This document shows positions 42,290 to 50,643 of a stretch of DNA of 64,000 nt, one piece after another (positions within the stretch are counted from its first letter, which is position 1; the number at the start of each line of letters is the position of its first letter). Below the pieces are notes generated by a model. It was not told the origin of the DNA. It was given only the letters and a program-made list of their open reading frames with translations, and ran no database searches. The stretch spans positions 1,488,001-1,552,000 of the forward strand of contig CBDCIZ010000003.1 of assembly GCA_965217685.1 (NCBI GenBank), given 5' to 3'. The translations under genes and the position numbers were made by a program. Origin of the DNA: Aurantimonas sp965217685 (GTDB lineage Bacteria > Pseudomonadota > Alphaproteobacteria > Rhizobiales > Rhizobiaceae).

Positions 42290-43549
42290 ATGACCGACGT
42301 GACGAATGCCCCGAAAGGTCCGCTCCCTGGAATGCCGAAAGGCCCGCTCGCGGGAATGAAAGTGATCGAACTCGCGCACATCATGGCCGGCCCCGTCTGC
42401 GGCATGATGCTGGCCGACATGGGCGCCGACGTCGTCAAGGTCGAAAAGCCCGAGGGCGACGACACCCGGCGCTTCCTGCCCCCCGACATCGAAGGCGAAT
42501 CCGCGGCCTACATGATGATGAACCGCAACAAGCGCGGCGTCGTCCTCGACCTGAAGAGCGAGGACGGCAAGGCCGTGCTCCGGCGCATGCTTCAGACCAC
42601 CGACGTGGTCATCGAGAACTACCGCATGGGGACGATGGAGAGGCTCGGCCTCGGCTATGACGAGTTGAAGGAGCGCAATCCCGGTCTCATCTACTGCGCC
42701 ATCTCCGGTTTCGGCCGCACCGGGCCCTACGCCCAGCGCGGCGGCTTCGACCTGATCGCGCAGGGGATGAGCGGCCTGATGTCGATCACCGGCGAAGGAC
42801 CGGGCCGGCCCCCGGTGAAATCGGGTGCGCCGGTCTCCGACATCACCGCCGGCATCCTGGGCGCGCTCGGTTGCGCGGCGGCCTACGCCCACAAGTTGAA
42901 GACCGGAGAGGGCCAGATCGTCGACACCTCGCTCTTCGAGGCCGGGATCACCCACACCTACTGGCAATCCGCCATCGCCTTCGCCACCGGCACGTCGCCG
43001 GGTCCGCTCGGCTCGGCTCATCCCCTGAACGCGCCCTACCAGGCCTTCAAGACGTCCGACGGCTGGATCAATCTCGGCGCCGCCAACCAGAAGAACTGGG
43101 AGCGCATGCTGGTGGTGATCGGCGCCGAAGAACTGGCGACGGACCCGCGTTTTGCCGGAAACGACGGTCGGATGCGCAACCTCTCCGCGCTGGAAACGAT
43201 CCTCAACGGCTATTTCTCGAAAGACACGTCCGCCGCATGGTTGCAGCGACTGGAGACGGCGGGCGTTCCGGCAGGCCCGGTTCTGGACATCCGCGAGATG
43301 CACGAGGACCCGCAGGCGCTGTCGCGCGAGATGATCGTGACGACCAGCCATCCGATCGCCGGTCTCGTCAAGGCGATCGGGTTGCCGCTCAAGTTTTCCG
43401 GCACGCCCGGCGGTGTCACCCGGCCGGCGCCGCTGCTCGGCGAACACAGCCGTGAGGTTTTGGCCGAGGCGGGCTTTTCCGCCGATGACATCGGACGCAT
43501 GGTCGCGAGCGGCGCAGTGCGCGAGCCGTCCGGGCGGTCCGTTGATTAG
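42290..43549 (+). CDS. CaiB/BaiF (class III) CoA-transferase
   Basis: 419 residues. Family III CoA-transferase moving CoA between carboxylic acids through an aspartyl intermediate; the likely nucleophile is Asp184 in GAPVSDITAG. The usual start-region pattern (KVIELAHIMAGPVCGMMLADMGADV; key part LADMGADVVKVEKP) is present. The first 22 residues contain a tandem duplication (KGPLPGM, KGPLAGM), so the original start may be the ATG of MKVIELAH at 42356. It would activate an imported acid for the crotonase. Last gene of the operon. Confidence 0.92.
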   Translation: MTDVTNAPKGPLPGMPKGPLAGMKVIELAHIMAGPVCGMMLADMGADVVKVEKPEGDDTRRFLPPDIEGESAAYMMMNRNKRGVVLDLKSEDGKAVLRRMLQTTDVVIENYRMGTMERLGLGYDELKERNPGLIYCAISGFGRTGPYAQRGGFDLIAQGMSGLMSITGEGPGRPPVKSGAPVSDITAGILGALGCAAAYAHKLKTGEGQIVDTSLFEAGITHTYWQSAIAFATGTSPGPLGSAHPLNAPYQAFKTSDGWINLGAANQKNWERMLVVIGAEELATDPRFAGNDGRMRNLSALETILNGYFSKDTSAAWLQRLETAGVPAGPVLDIREMHEDPQALSREMIVTTSHPIAGLVKAIGLPLKFSGTPGGVTRPAPLLGEHSREVLAEAGFSADDIGRMVASGAVREPSGRSVD

Positions 43550-43562
43550 GGCTCGCTGACAT

Positions 43563-43679
43563 TCATCGCGATGCGAGATGGGTGGCGTTTGGATAGACAA
43601 AGGCCCGGAAACTGTCGTCGGTCTTGTCATGACGATCAGAAGGCCTGAACGTCCTGACTTGCAGATCGTCGAGGGCCAT
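43563..43679 (-). pseudogene. Remnant of a tyrosine-integrase N-terminus (DUF4102 arm-binding domain)
   Basis: 38 codons reading MALDDLQVRTFRPSDRHDK and ending shortly after FVYPNATHL. The spacing of L-x-D-L-Q-V-R, P-x-D, K, D and V-Y-P-N matches the start of P4-type integrases. The catalytic domain is absent. It starts about 185 bases downstream of the tRNA-Leu 3' end and reads away from it, the standard layout of an integrase next to its tRNA attachment site. The match is by eye. Confidence 0.5.
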
Positions 43680-43864
43680 GCCGGCATCCGTTTGCTGGTA
43701 TCGGATCGCAGCGAATACGCGATCGACGGCGGATACCGACGGAAATACCCGCAAACTGATCGGATACCGACACCCCATGCCGGACATTGCCGAACCAACT
43801 AATCAGCGTTTGTAGGGGTTTCGGCTGCTATTCGGACCGCTTCGGACGGTCTAAAATAGGGAAA
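43680..43864. other. Region between integrase remnant and tRNA-Leu, possible attachment zone
   Basis: 185 bases with no gene. It includes direct copies of CGGATACCGAC at about 43731 and 43761. The tRNA 3' end at 43865 is intact. No second copy of the tRNA 3' sequence was found in the window. Confidence 0.35.
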
Positions 43865-43950
43865 TGGTGCCCAGGAAAGGACTCGAACCTTCACACCTTG
43901 CGGCACACGGACCTGAACCGTGCGCGTCTACCAATTCCGCCACCTGGGCA
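43865..43950 (-). tRNA. tRNA-Leu (anticodon CAG)
   Basis: 86 bases with encoded CCA. The acceptor stem TGCCCAG pairs with CTGGGCA; the D arm is GGCGGAATTGGTAGACGC; the anticodon stem CACGG/CCGTG encloses TTCAGGT, giving anticodon CAG (reads CTG); a long variable arm (GTGCCGCAAGGTGT) is typical of class II tRNAs; the T arm is AGGTTCGAGTCCTTT. It is a probable island integration site. Confidence 0.97.
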
Positions 43951-43958
43951 CGGGCGGT

Positions 43959-43987
43959 TCATTAGAAGCTGCGGCAAGGGCTGTCAA
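43959..43987 (-). promoter_or_regulatory. Sigma-70 promoter of tRNA-Leu
   Basis: On the minus strand TTGACA and TAATGA are separated by exactly 17 bases, and the tRNA begins eight bases after the -10 box. This is one of the clearest housekeeping promoters in the window. Confidence 0.8.
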
Positions 43988-44192
43988 CGCGGATTTCCAA
44001 AGGCGAAAGGATTTGCGAAGGGAGGCCGCACTTCAGGAACGTCGCGCGCGGCAAGCGCTTTTGCCGCCTTCACCTGGCGCTTTGAAGCGGCTATGACCGA
44101 CGCCATGCCGAACGGCGGCCGAAGCGCGTTTTATCCGGACGGAAGACAGCGCCGGTGAGCGCTGCGGCGATCGATCGAAGGAAAGTGTGACG

Positions 44193-45209
44193 ATGACGAT
44201 CGGAACGGAACAGACGGTGGTGGTGTTCGGCGGCTCGGGTTTTCTCGGCCGCTATGTGACGCAGGCCCTGGCGCGGCGCGGCCATCGTGTGCGCGTCGCC
44301 TGTCGGCGGCCGGACCTCGCCTACCATCTGCAGATCACCGGCAATGTCGGCCAAGTCATGCCGATCCAGGCCAATCTGCGCTATCCCTGGTCGGTGAAGC
44401 GGGCGGTCGAGGGTGCCCATCACGTGGTCAATCTCGTCGGCATCCTCGCAGAAAGCGGCAAGCAGAGCTTTGCCGCCGTGCAGGCCGACGGCGCCAGGGC
44501 CGTCGCCGAGGCGGCGAGCGAGGTCGGCGCGTCGATGACGCAGATGTCGGCGATCGGCTCGGACGCGGAGGCCGCTTCGGCCTATGCCCGCACCAAGGCG
44601 CGCGGCGAGGCGGCGGTGTTCGAGAACGTGCCGGGTGCCGTCGTACTGCGCCCGTCCATCGTCTTCGGCGCCGAGGACCAGTTCTTCAACCGGTTTGCGC
44701 AGATGAGCCGGTTTTCGCCGGTCCTGCCGCTGATCGGCGGCGGCGAAACGCGCTTCCAGCCGGTCTATGTGGGCGATGTCGCCGAGGCCGTCGCCCTGTG
44801 CGTCGACGGCAAGGTCGAGACCGGCAGGGTCTACGAACTCGGTGGGCCGGAGGTGCTGACCTTCCGCGAAATGATGGAGGAGATGCTTCGCGTCATCGAG
44901 CGCAAGCGGCGGTTCCTCAAGATCCCGTTCGGTGTCGCCACGTCCATGGCCGACATGATGCGCTTCGTGCCCGGTGCGCCGATCACGCCGGACCAGGTCA
45001 AGCAGTTGCGTATCGACAATGTCGTCTCCGACGCAGCGAAGGCGGAAGGCCGAACCATCGAGGCTTTCGGCATCAAGCCGCGCTCGATCGACGCCATCCT
45101 GCCGAGCTATCTCGTGCGGTTTCGCCCCGAGGGCCAGTTCAACCAGCCGCGACCGCAGCCGCAATTGCGCTCCGACGAGACGAGCGACGAACGCCAGCAA
45201 CTGCTCTGA
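44193..45209 (+). CDS. Complex I NDUFA9-family / NAD(P)-binding protein
   Basis: 338 residues, atypical SDR. The dinucleotide fold is VVVFGGSGFLGRYVTQALA; MTQMSAIGSDAEAASAYARTKARGE and the IVFGAEDQFFNRFA segment (shared with the mitochondrial NDUFA9 accessory subunit of complex I) follow. Homologues in alphaproteobacteria may act in ubiquinone synthesis or complex I assembly; the exact role is unclear. An ATG (44193) and a GTG (44187) are both possible; the ATG is better spaced from AAGGA. It lies next to tRNA-Leu and uppP as in related genomes. Confidence 0.88.
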   Translation: MTIGTEQTVVVFGGSGFLGRYVTQALARRGHRVRVACRRPDLAYHLQITGNVGQVMPIQANLRYPWSVKRAVEGAHHVVNLVGILAESGKQSFAAVQADGARAVAEAASEVGASMTQMSAIGSDAEAASAYARTKARGEAAVFENVPGAVVLRPSIVFGAEDQFFNRFAQMSRFSPVLPLIGGGETRFQPVYVGDVAEAVALCVDGKVETGRVYELGGPEVLTFREMMEEMLRVIERKRRFLKIPFGVATSMADMMRFVPGAPITPDQVKQLRIDNVVSDAAKAEGRTIEAFGIKPRSIDAILPSYLVRFRPEGQFNQPRPQPQLRSDETSDERQQLL

Positions 45210-45320
45210 GCCAGGATGTGAGCCAGGATGAGAGTGAGTGGGACGGGCTTTTACCTGCGTCTTGCGGCGCGCTGAGAGTGTGGCGGCCTTGACGGGCACT
45301 GCGTCTCGAACGCCTTGTCG

Positions 45321-46082
45321 ATGATCGCCTCGCTGTTGCCGCCCGATCTGCCCGTGGGACCGGCGCTGTTTCTCGTCGCTGCCAGCTTCTTCACCTCGGC
45401 GTTGACGGCGGCCTTCGCGCTCGGCGGCGGGATCACGCTCCTGGCGCTGCTCAGCCTGTTCCTGCCGGTGGAGATCCTCATCCCGCTGCACGGCCTCGTG
45501 CAACTCGGCTCGAATGTCGGGCGGGTCGCGGTGCAGTTTCGCGCCGTCGCCTGGCGGCGGCTGTGGCCGTTCGTCGCCGGTGCGATCGTCGGAGCGCTGA
45601 TCGGCGCGCAATTCGTCGTCACCCTGCCGGAGGCGGTGCTTCGGGTGGCGCTCGGCCTGTTCATGCTGATGGTCGTCTTCGTGAAGATCCCGAAGCTCGG
45701 TGCCCTGCCGCCGTCCGGCTTTGCCATCGCCGGGCTGGCGACGACCTTTCTGTCGATGTTCTTCGGCGCGACGGGGCCGATCAACGTCGCGATCTTCTCC
45801 AGAACCTTCGGCGATCGGGTGACTCTGGTCGGCACGCTCGCGGCCGCGACCTCGACCCAGCATCTCCTGAAGGCGATCGCCTTCTTCGCTCTGGGTGTGG
45901 CGCTCGGCCCCTATGTGCCGCTCATCGTCGCCATGCTGATCACCGGCTTTTTCGGTACGCTGGCCGGCACGGCCTTCCTCAAGCGGCTGCCGGAGCGCTG
46001 GTTCCGCCTGGCGCTGACGGCGATCCTGACGATCGTCGCGCTCGACCTTCTATGGCAAGGCCTGCCGGCGCTGGTTTCCTGA
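45321..46082 (+). CDS. TSUP (TauE/SafE) family membrane transporter
   Basis: 253 residues, seven or eight membrane segments. The two family repeats start with FALGGGITLLALLSLF and FFGATGPINVAIFSR. Members export sulfite, sulfoacetate or other small anions. The ATG at 45321 is chosen over a TTG six bases earlier. It points toward uppP, tail to tail. No sulfur-metabolism gene is near, so the substrate is open. Confidence 0.85.
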   Translation: MIASLLPPDLPVGPALFLVAASFFTSALTAAFALGGGITLLALLSLFLPVEILIPLHGLVQLGSNVGRVAVQFRAVAWRRLWPFVAGAIVGALIGAQFVVTLPEAVLRVALGLFMLMVVFVKIPKLGALPPSGFAIAGLATTFLSMFFGATGPINVAIFSRTFGDRVTLVGTLAAATSTQHLLKAIAFFALGVALGPYVPLIVAMLITGFFGTLAGTAFLKRLPERWFRLALTAILTIVALDLLWQGLPALVS

Positions 46083-46155
46083 CGACACGACGTCCCGCGT
46101 TTTTCAAGCCGGATGATGCGGGCGGAAAACCGGTCGCCGCTTTTCCTCATCATTC

Positions 46156-47070
46156 TCAGAGAGAGCGCTGGCGCGTGCTATCGAAGCGCACGCCATGGTC
46201 GGTGACCCGCGCGCCGCGCAGCTGATCGGCGCCGCCATCCATGCCGGGCTGGACGGGCTCGGCCGGGAACAGCGTGGTCAGGAGCACGATGCCGACGACG
46301 CCGACGCCGATGCGCCACCAGGCGAAGGGCGCAAAGCCACGGCGCGAGACGAAGTCCAAAAGCCGCCGCACGACGAACAGCGCCGAGACGAAGGCCGCGA
46401 TAAAGCCGATCGCGATGAGGCCGAGATCGTCCATAGACAAGGCGTTGCGGTTCTTGAAGAGGTCGTAGGCGAAGGCGCCGACCATGGTCGGGATCGCCAG
46501 GAAGAAGGAGAACTCCGCCGCCGAACGCTTGTCGGTGCCCATCAGCAGCGCGCCGGCGATGGTCGCGCCCGAGCGCGAGGTGCCGGGGATCAGCGCCAGG
46601 CACTGGAACAGGCCGATCTTCAGGCAGAGCGACAGCGGATAGTCCATGACGTCGTCGTAGCGCACCTTGCGCGGCAGCTTGTCGATGACGAGAAGCAGAA
46701 TGCCGCCGACGATCAGCGCGATGCAGATGACCATCGGCGACTCGAACAGCACCCGCTTGATGAAGTCGTGGGCCAGCACCCCGACGAGGGCCGCCGGCAG
46801 AAAGGCGAGCAGCAGGCCGGCGACGAAGCGTCGGCTTTCCCGGCTCGACGGCAGGGTGATGAAGAGCTGCCACAGCCTTTGGAAATAGACGATCAGGATC
46901 GCCAGGATGGCGCCCAGCTGGATCAGGATCTCGAAGACGTGGCCGGTCGAGCGGAAGCCGAGGAAATGGCCGAGCAGCAGGATGTGGCCGGTCGAGGAGA
47001 CGGGAATGAACTCCGTCAGGCCTTCGACGATGCCGATGAGGACGGCGTCGAAAATCGAGCCCAGGTCCAT
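46156..47070 (-). CDS. uppP: Undecaprenyl-diphosphatase
   Basis: 304 residues. It dephosphorylates undecaprenyl pyrophosphate to recycle the lipid carrier for peptidoglycan and O-antigen; it also confers bacitracin resistance. Family motifs: GIVEGLTEFIPVSSTGH with the catalytic Glu and Ser, and IPGTSRSGATIAGALL. About 30 residues of hydrophilic tail extend beyond the last membrane span, making it longer than the usual 270. Confidence 0.95.
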   Translation of the reverse strand: MDLGSIFDAVLIGIVEGLTEFIPVSSTGHILLLGHFLGFRSTGHVFEILIQLGAILAILIVYFQRLWQLFITLPSSRESRRFVAGLLLAFLPAALVGVLAHDFIKRVLFESPMVICIALIVGGILLLVIDKLPRKVRYDDVMDYPLSLCLKIGLFQCLALIPGTSRSGATIAGALLMGTDKRSAAEFSFFLAIPTMVGAFAYDLFKNRNALSMDDLGLIAIGFIAAFVSALFVVRRLLDFVSRRGFAPFAWWRIGVGVVGIVLLTTLFPAEPVQPGMDGGADQLRGARVTDHGVRFDSTRQRSL

Positions 47071-47551
47071 TGGAAATCCTCACATCCTTTACCGGGCCGC
47101 ATGGCGAAAAGCCCCGTGCGAAAGCCTTCAACGCTGTTCTCGGTCCCGGCGCAAGCACCCGGCCCGACGATCGGAAGAATCGCCATCCGAAGATCGCGCT
47201 CACGGCCGCGGTCCTGCCTTTCGATCTACGCCCGATTGGCTGATGCGAGGCTGGCGATGGCGTCTGATCCGCAACGCCCTGGGCAATTGGTCGGCCGGTG
47301 CGACCATCTTGCAAGCTGTAGCGATGCTGCTATGTCGCGTTCAGGACAATTGATTGGCCATCTTCAGGCTCCGTTGACACTCCGCGTGCCACACTGCTTC
47401 GGAGACGGCCTGCCGCAAAGGACGCCACGCCCGCGGGACAGGCGGTCGGGCAACGCATCGCAAGCCGAACAGGGGGCCGACTTGCCCGCCACCCACCGCC
47501 CGCCAAGACGACACGCCGCACGACCTTCAAAAGAGTTTCCGACCTAGCTTC
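47071..47551. other. Divergent intergenic region uppP / GST
   Basis: 481 bases. No gene or RNA is recognised; open frames here are Arg/Pro-rich shadows. It contains the promoters of both flanking genes. Confidence 0.5.
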
Positions 47552-48244
47552 ATGCTCAAACTCCATCACCATCCGATGTCGGCCGCCTCGCGCTACGTGC
47601 GACTGATTCTCGGCGAATATGGCGAGCGCGCCGAACTTCTGGACGAGCGGCCCTGGAACCGGCGTCGCGAATTCCTGACGCTCAATCCCGCCGCCACTCT
47701 GCCGGTGATGATCGAGGACGACGGCCCGGCGATCGTCGGGGGCACCATTTCGGGCGAATATCTCGACGAGACCCGTGGCGCCTTCCAGCGCGACAAGCGG
47801 CTGATGCCGGAAAAGCCGATCGAGCGCGCCGAAAGCCGGCGGCTGATCGAATGGTTCCTCGGCAAGATGGAGAGCGAGGTCACCCGCTATCTGGTGCGCG
47901 AGCGCGTCTTCAAGCTGGAGATGAAATCCGACGAGGGCGGCGGGCCCCCCGACGCCTCGGCGATCCGCGCCGCCCGCGCCAATTTCAAGCACCATTTGCG
48001 CTATCTCGGCTGGCTCGCCGAAAGCCGCGACTGGCTGGCCGGGCCGAAGCTCACCTATGCCGATCTCGCAGCCGCCGCCTCCCTGTCGATCCTCGACTAT
48101 CTCGGCGAAGTGCCTTGGGAGAACGAGCCGGCCGCCAAGGACTGGTACATGCGCCTGAAATCGCGTCCGTCCTTCCGACCCCTCCTCACCGAACGCATCC
48201 GCGGCCTGCCGCCGGTGCATCATTACGGCGAGCTCGATTTTTAA
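47552..48244 (+). CDS. Glutathione S-transferase family protein
   Basis: 230 residues. The N-terminal thioredoxin-like domain starts MLKLHHHPMSAASRYVRLIL and has the TLPVMIEDD segment with the cis-proline; the C-terminal helical domain includes WLAGPKLTYADLAAAASLSI, typical of GSTs. The substrate is unknown. In rhizobia a GST gene of this type lies directly before queG; here queG is on the opposite strand at 31-32 kb. Confidence 0.87.
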   Translation: MLKLHHHPMSAASRYVRLILGEYGERAELLDERPWNRRREFLTLNPAATLPVMIEDDGPAIVGGTISGEYLDETRGAFQRDKRLMPEKPIERAESRRLIEWFLGKMESEVTRYLVRERVFKLEMKSDEGGGPPDASAIRAARANFKHHLRYLGWLAESRDWLAGPKLTYADLAAAASLSILDYLGEVPWENEPAAKDWYMRLKSRPSFRPLLTERIRGLPPVHHYGELDF

Positions 48245-48480
48245 CGGCGCCGGTGGCGGGTCGGGTTGCATGACCGGTGCTCGGGCGGCCAAGCGCAGGA
48301 ACCGGCACGGATACCGCAATGCGCAGATGAGGACTCGTCGCGCCATCCGTTGGCTCGAACGCCGCACGGAATAACCAGGATGTCGATCGGTTTGCCTCGC
48401 CGCATCCTGGTATGAGGCGCACGGCTTCGGGAAGCACCGAAGATTTGCGCCGCGTTATTGTCGGCCCTGGATCGAAACGC

Positions 48481-49116
48481 TCAATCCGGCGGGCGGCGGT
48501 CCAGCGGGCGGCGGTCGTAGAGCCAGGGCGTGACGGTGCGCTGGCGCTGCTCGAAAGCGGTGATGGCGTCGGCGTGGGCGAGCGTCTGGTCGATCTCGTC
48601 ATGACCCGAAAGGAGCGCGGTGCGGCGCACCTCGTCGACCTCGAAGGAAAAGCGCGTGCCGTCTTCCAGCGAGACCGCCTGCGTTTCCAGATCGACCGTC
48701 ACCATCTCGCCGGCTTCGGCGCTCGTCATCACCCGGTCCACCTCGTCGGGCTTCAGGCTGACCGGCAGGATGCCGTTCTTGAAGCAGTTGTTGTAGTGGA
48801 TGTCGGCGTAGGAGACGGCGATGACGGCGCGAATGCCGAAATCATGCATCGCCCAGGGGGCGTGCTCGCGCGAGGAGCCGCAGCCCCAGTTCTCGAGCGA
48901 CACGATGATCCGGGCGTGGCGCCACGGTTCTTTGTTGAGCACGAAGTCGGGGTTTTCTTGGCCGTCGGCCTTGAAGCGGTATTCCTGAAAGAAGAACGGC
49001 ACGAGGCCCTTCTTCGTGACCGCCTTCAGAACGTCCTTCGGGGTGATCATGTCGGTGTTGACGTTGTTGATCGGCATCGGCGCGGCGATGCCCGAAATCC
49101 GCGTGAACTTTTCCAT
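48481..49116 (-). CDS. leuD: 3-isopropylmalate dehydratase small subunit
   Basis: 211 residues. It is the swivelling subunit of isopropylmalate isomerase in leucine synthesis. Family motifs: PINNVNTDMITPKDVL and ENWGCGSSREHAPWA. The ATG at 49116 gives the conserved start MEKFTRISGIAAP. It lies five bases after leuC. The C-terminus has a short Arg/Pro tail. Confidence 0.95.
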   Translation of the reverse strand: MEKFTRISGIAAPMPINNVNTDMITPKDVLKAVTKKGLVPFFFQEYRFKADGQENPDFVLNKEPWRHARIIVSLENWGCGSSREHAPWAMHDFGIRAVIAVSYADIHYNNCFKNGILPVSLKPDEVDRVMTSAEAGEMVTVDLETQAVSLEDGTRFSFEVDEVRRTALLSGHDEIDQTLAHADAITAFEQRQRTVTPWLYDRRPLDRRPPD

Positions 49117-49121
49117 GAACG

Positions 49122-50534
49122 TCAGCCTCCGCTCTTCCAGTCGCGCACGTCGACGAAGCGCCCGGCGATGGCCGCGGCCGCCGCCATCGCCGGGCTGGCC
49201 AGATGGGTGCGCCCGCCGGGGCCCTGGCGGCCGACGAAATTGCGGTTGGAGGTCGAGGCGCAGCGCTCGCCGGGCTTCAACTGGTCGGGATTCATGCCGA
49301 GGCACATGGAGCAGCCCGCCTCGCGCCAGTCGAAACCGGCCGCTTTGAAGATCAGGTCGAGACCTTCTTCCTCGGCTTGGCGCTTCACCAGGCCGGAGCC
49401 TGGAACGATCATTGCACTGACATGGTCCGCGATGCGGTGACCGGAAACGATTTTGGCCGCCTCGCGCAGATCCTCGATGCGACTGTTGGTGCAGGAGCCG
49501 ATGAACACCCGGTCGAGCTTCATGTCGCAGATCGCCTGGCCGGGCTTCAGGTCCATATAGGCGAGCGCCGCCTCGATCGCCTGGCGCTTGCGCTCGCTGC
49601 CGGCCTCCGCCGGGTTCGGCGCGGCGCCGAAGACCGGCACGACGTCCTCGGGGCTGGTGCCCCAGGTGACCATCGGCGAGACCTCGCCGGCGTCGAAATT
49701 CACTTCGCGATCGTAGCGCGCGCCTGCGTCGCTGGGCAGGCTCGACCAGTAGTCGACGGCGCGCTGCCACATGTCGGAGCCGGGCGCGCCGGGCCGGCCC
49801 TCGATATGTGAGAAGGTTTTCTCGTCCGGCGCAAACAGGCCGGCGCGGGCGCCCGCCTCGATCGACATGTTCGAGACGGTCATGCGCCCTTCCATCGACA
49901 GCGACATCAGCGCCTCGCCGGCATATTCGACGACATGGCCGGTGCCGCCGGCGGTGCCGATGCGGCCGATGGTGAAGAGGATCAGGTCCTTGGCGGTGAC
50001 GCCGAGCGGCAGCCTGCCGTCGATCTTGATGCGCATGTTCTTCGAGCGCTGCTGCAACAGCGTCTGGGTCGCGAGCACATGCTCGACCTCGGAGGTGCCG
50101 ATGCCGAAGGCGAGCGCCCCGAAGGCGCCGTGGGTGGCGGTGTGGCTGTCGCCGCACACGATGGTCATGCCGGGATGGGTCAGGCCCTGCTCGGGTCCGA
50201 TGACGTGGACGATGCCCTGGCGGCGATCCTCGTAGCCGAAATACTGGACGCCGAATTCGGCGGTGTTCGCCCGCATCAGCCGCAGCTGTTCGCGCGAGGC
50301 CGGATCGTCGGTGTCGTCGTCGCGGCCGATGAACGTCGGCACGTTGTGATCGGCAACGCCAAGGGTGGCTTCCGTGCGGCGGACCGGCCGGCCGGCATCG
50401 CGCAGCGACTCGAAGGGCTGGGGGCTGGTGACCTCGATGATGAAATGCTGGTCGATGTAGAGGATCGTCTGGCCGTTCGCCTGGCTGGCGACGACGTGGC
50501 TGTCCCAGATCTTGTCGTAGAGCGTTTTTGCCAT
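49122..50534 (-). CDS. leuC: 3-isopropylmalate dehydratase large subunit
   Basis: 470 residues, aconitase family. It isomerises 2- and 3-isopropylmalate. The [4Fe-4S] cysteines are in VFIGSCTNSR and AGCSMCLGMNPD with the earlier Cys of the family pattern; VCGDSHTATHGAFGALAFG is also present. The start MAKTLYDKIWDSHVV is standard. leuC and leuD form an operon; here leuC is directly upstream of leuD, which in many rhizobia lies elsewhere. Confidence 0.96.
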   Translation of the reverse strand: MAKTLYDKIWDSHVVASQANGQTILYIDQHFIIEVTSPQPFESLRDAGRPVRRTEATLGVADHNVPTFIGRDDDTDDPASREQLRLMRANTAEFGVQYFGYEDRRQGIVHVIGPEQGLTHPGMTIVCGDSHTATHGAFGALAFGIGTSEVEHVLATQTLLQQRSKNMRIKIDGRLPLGVTAKDLILFTIGRIGTAGGTGHVVEYAGEALMSLSMEGRMTVSNMSIEAGARAGLFAPDEKTFSHIEGRPGAPGSDMWQRAVDYWSSLPSDAGARYDREVNFDAGEVSPMVTWGTSPEDVVPVFGAAPNPAEAGSERKRQAIEAALAYMDLKPGQAICDMKLDRVFIGSCTNSRIEDLREAAKIVSGHRIADHVSAMIVPGSGLVKRQAEEEGLDLIFKAAGFDWREAGCSMCLGMNPDQLKPGERCASTSNRNFVGRQGPGGRTHLASPAMAAAAAIAGRFVDVRDWKSGG

Positions 50535-50643
50535 TGTCGTGTCCTCCGTCCCGATCAGCCTCGGCCCGCACCTTCAGATAGGGCGTCGCCGATGCCTGTT
50601 CAGTCATGCGCTGATCCAGGCCGCGGTGCCATGAGCGTGCCGG

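Noticed and set aside
40123..42489. 788-residue minus-strand frame over dctM and the crotonase gene
   Set aside because: Shadow of highly expressed-type codons on the plus strand; Asp/Arg/His-rich, no domain.
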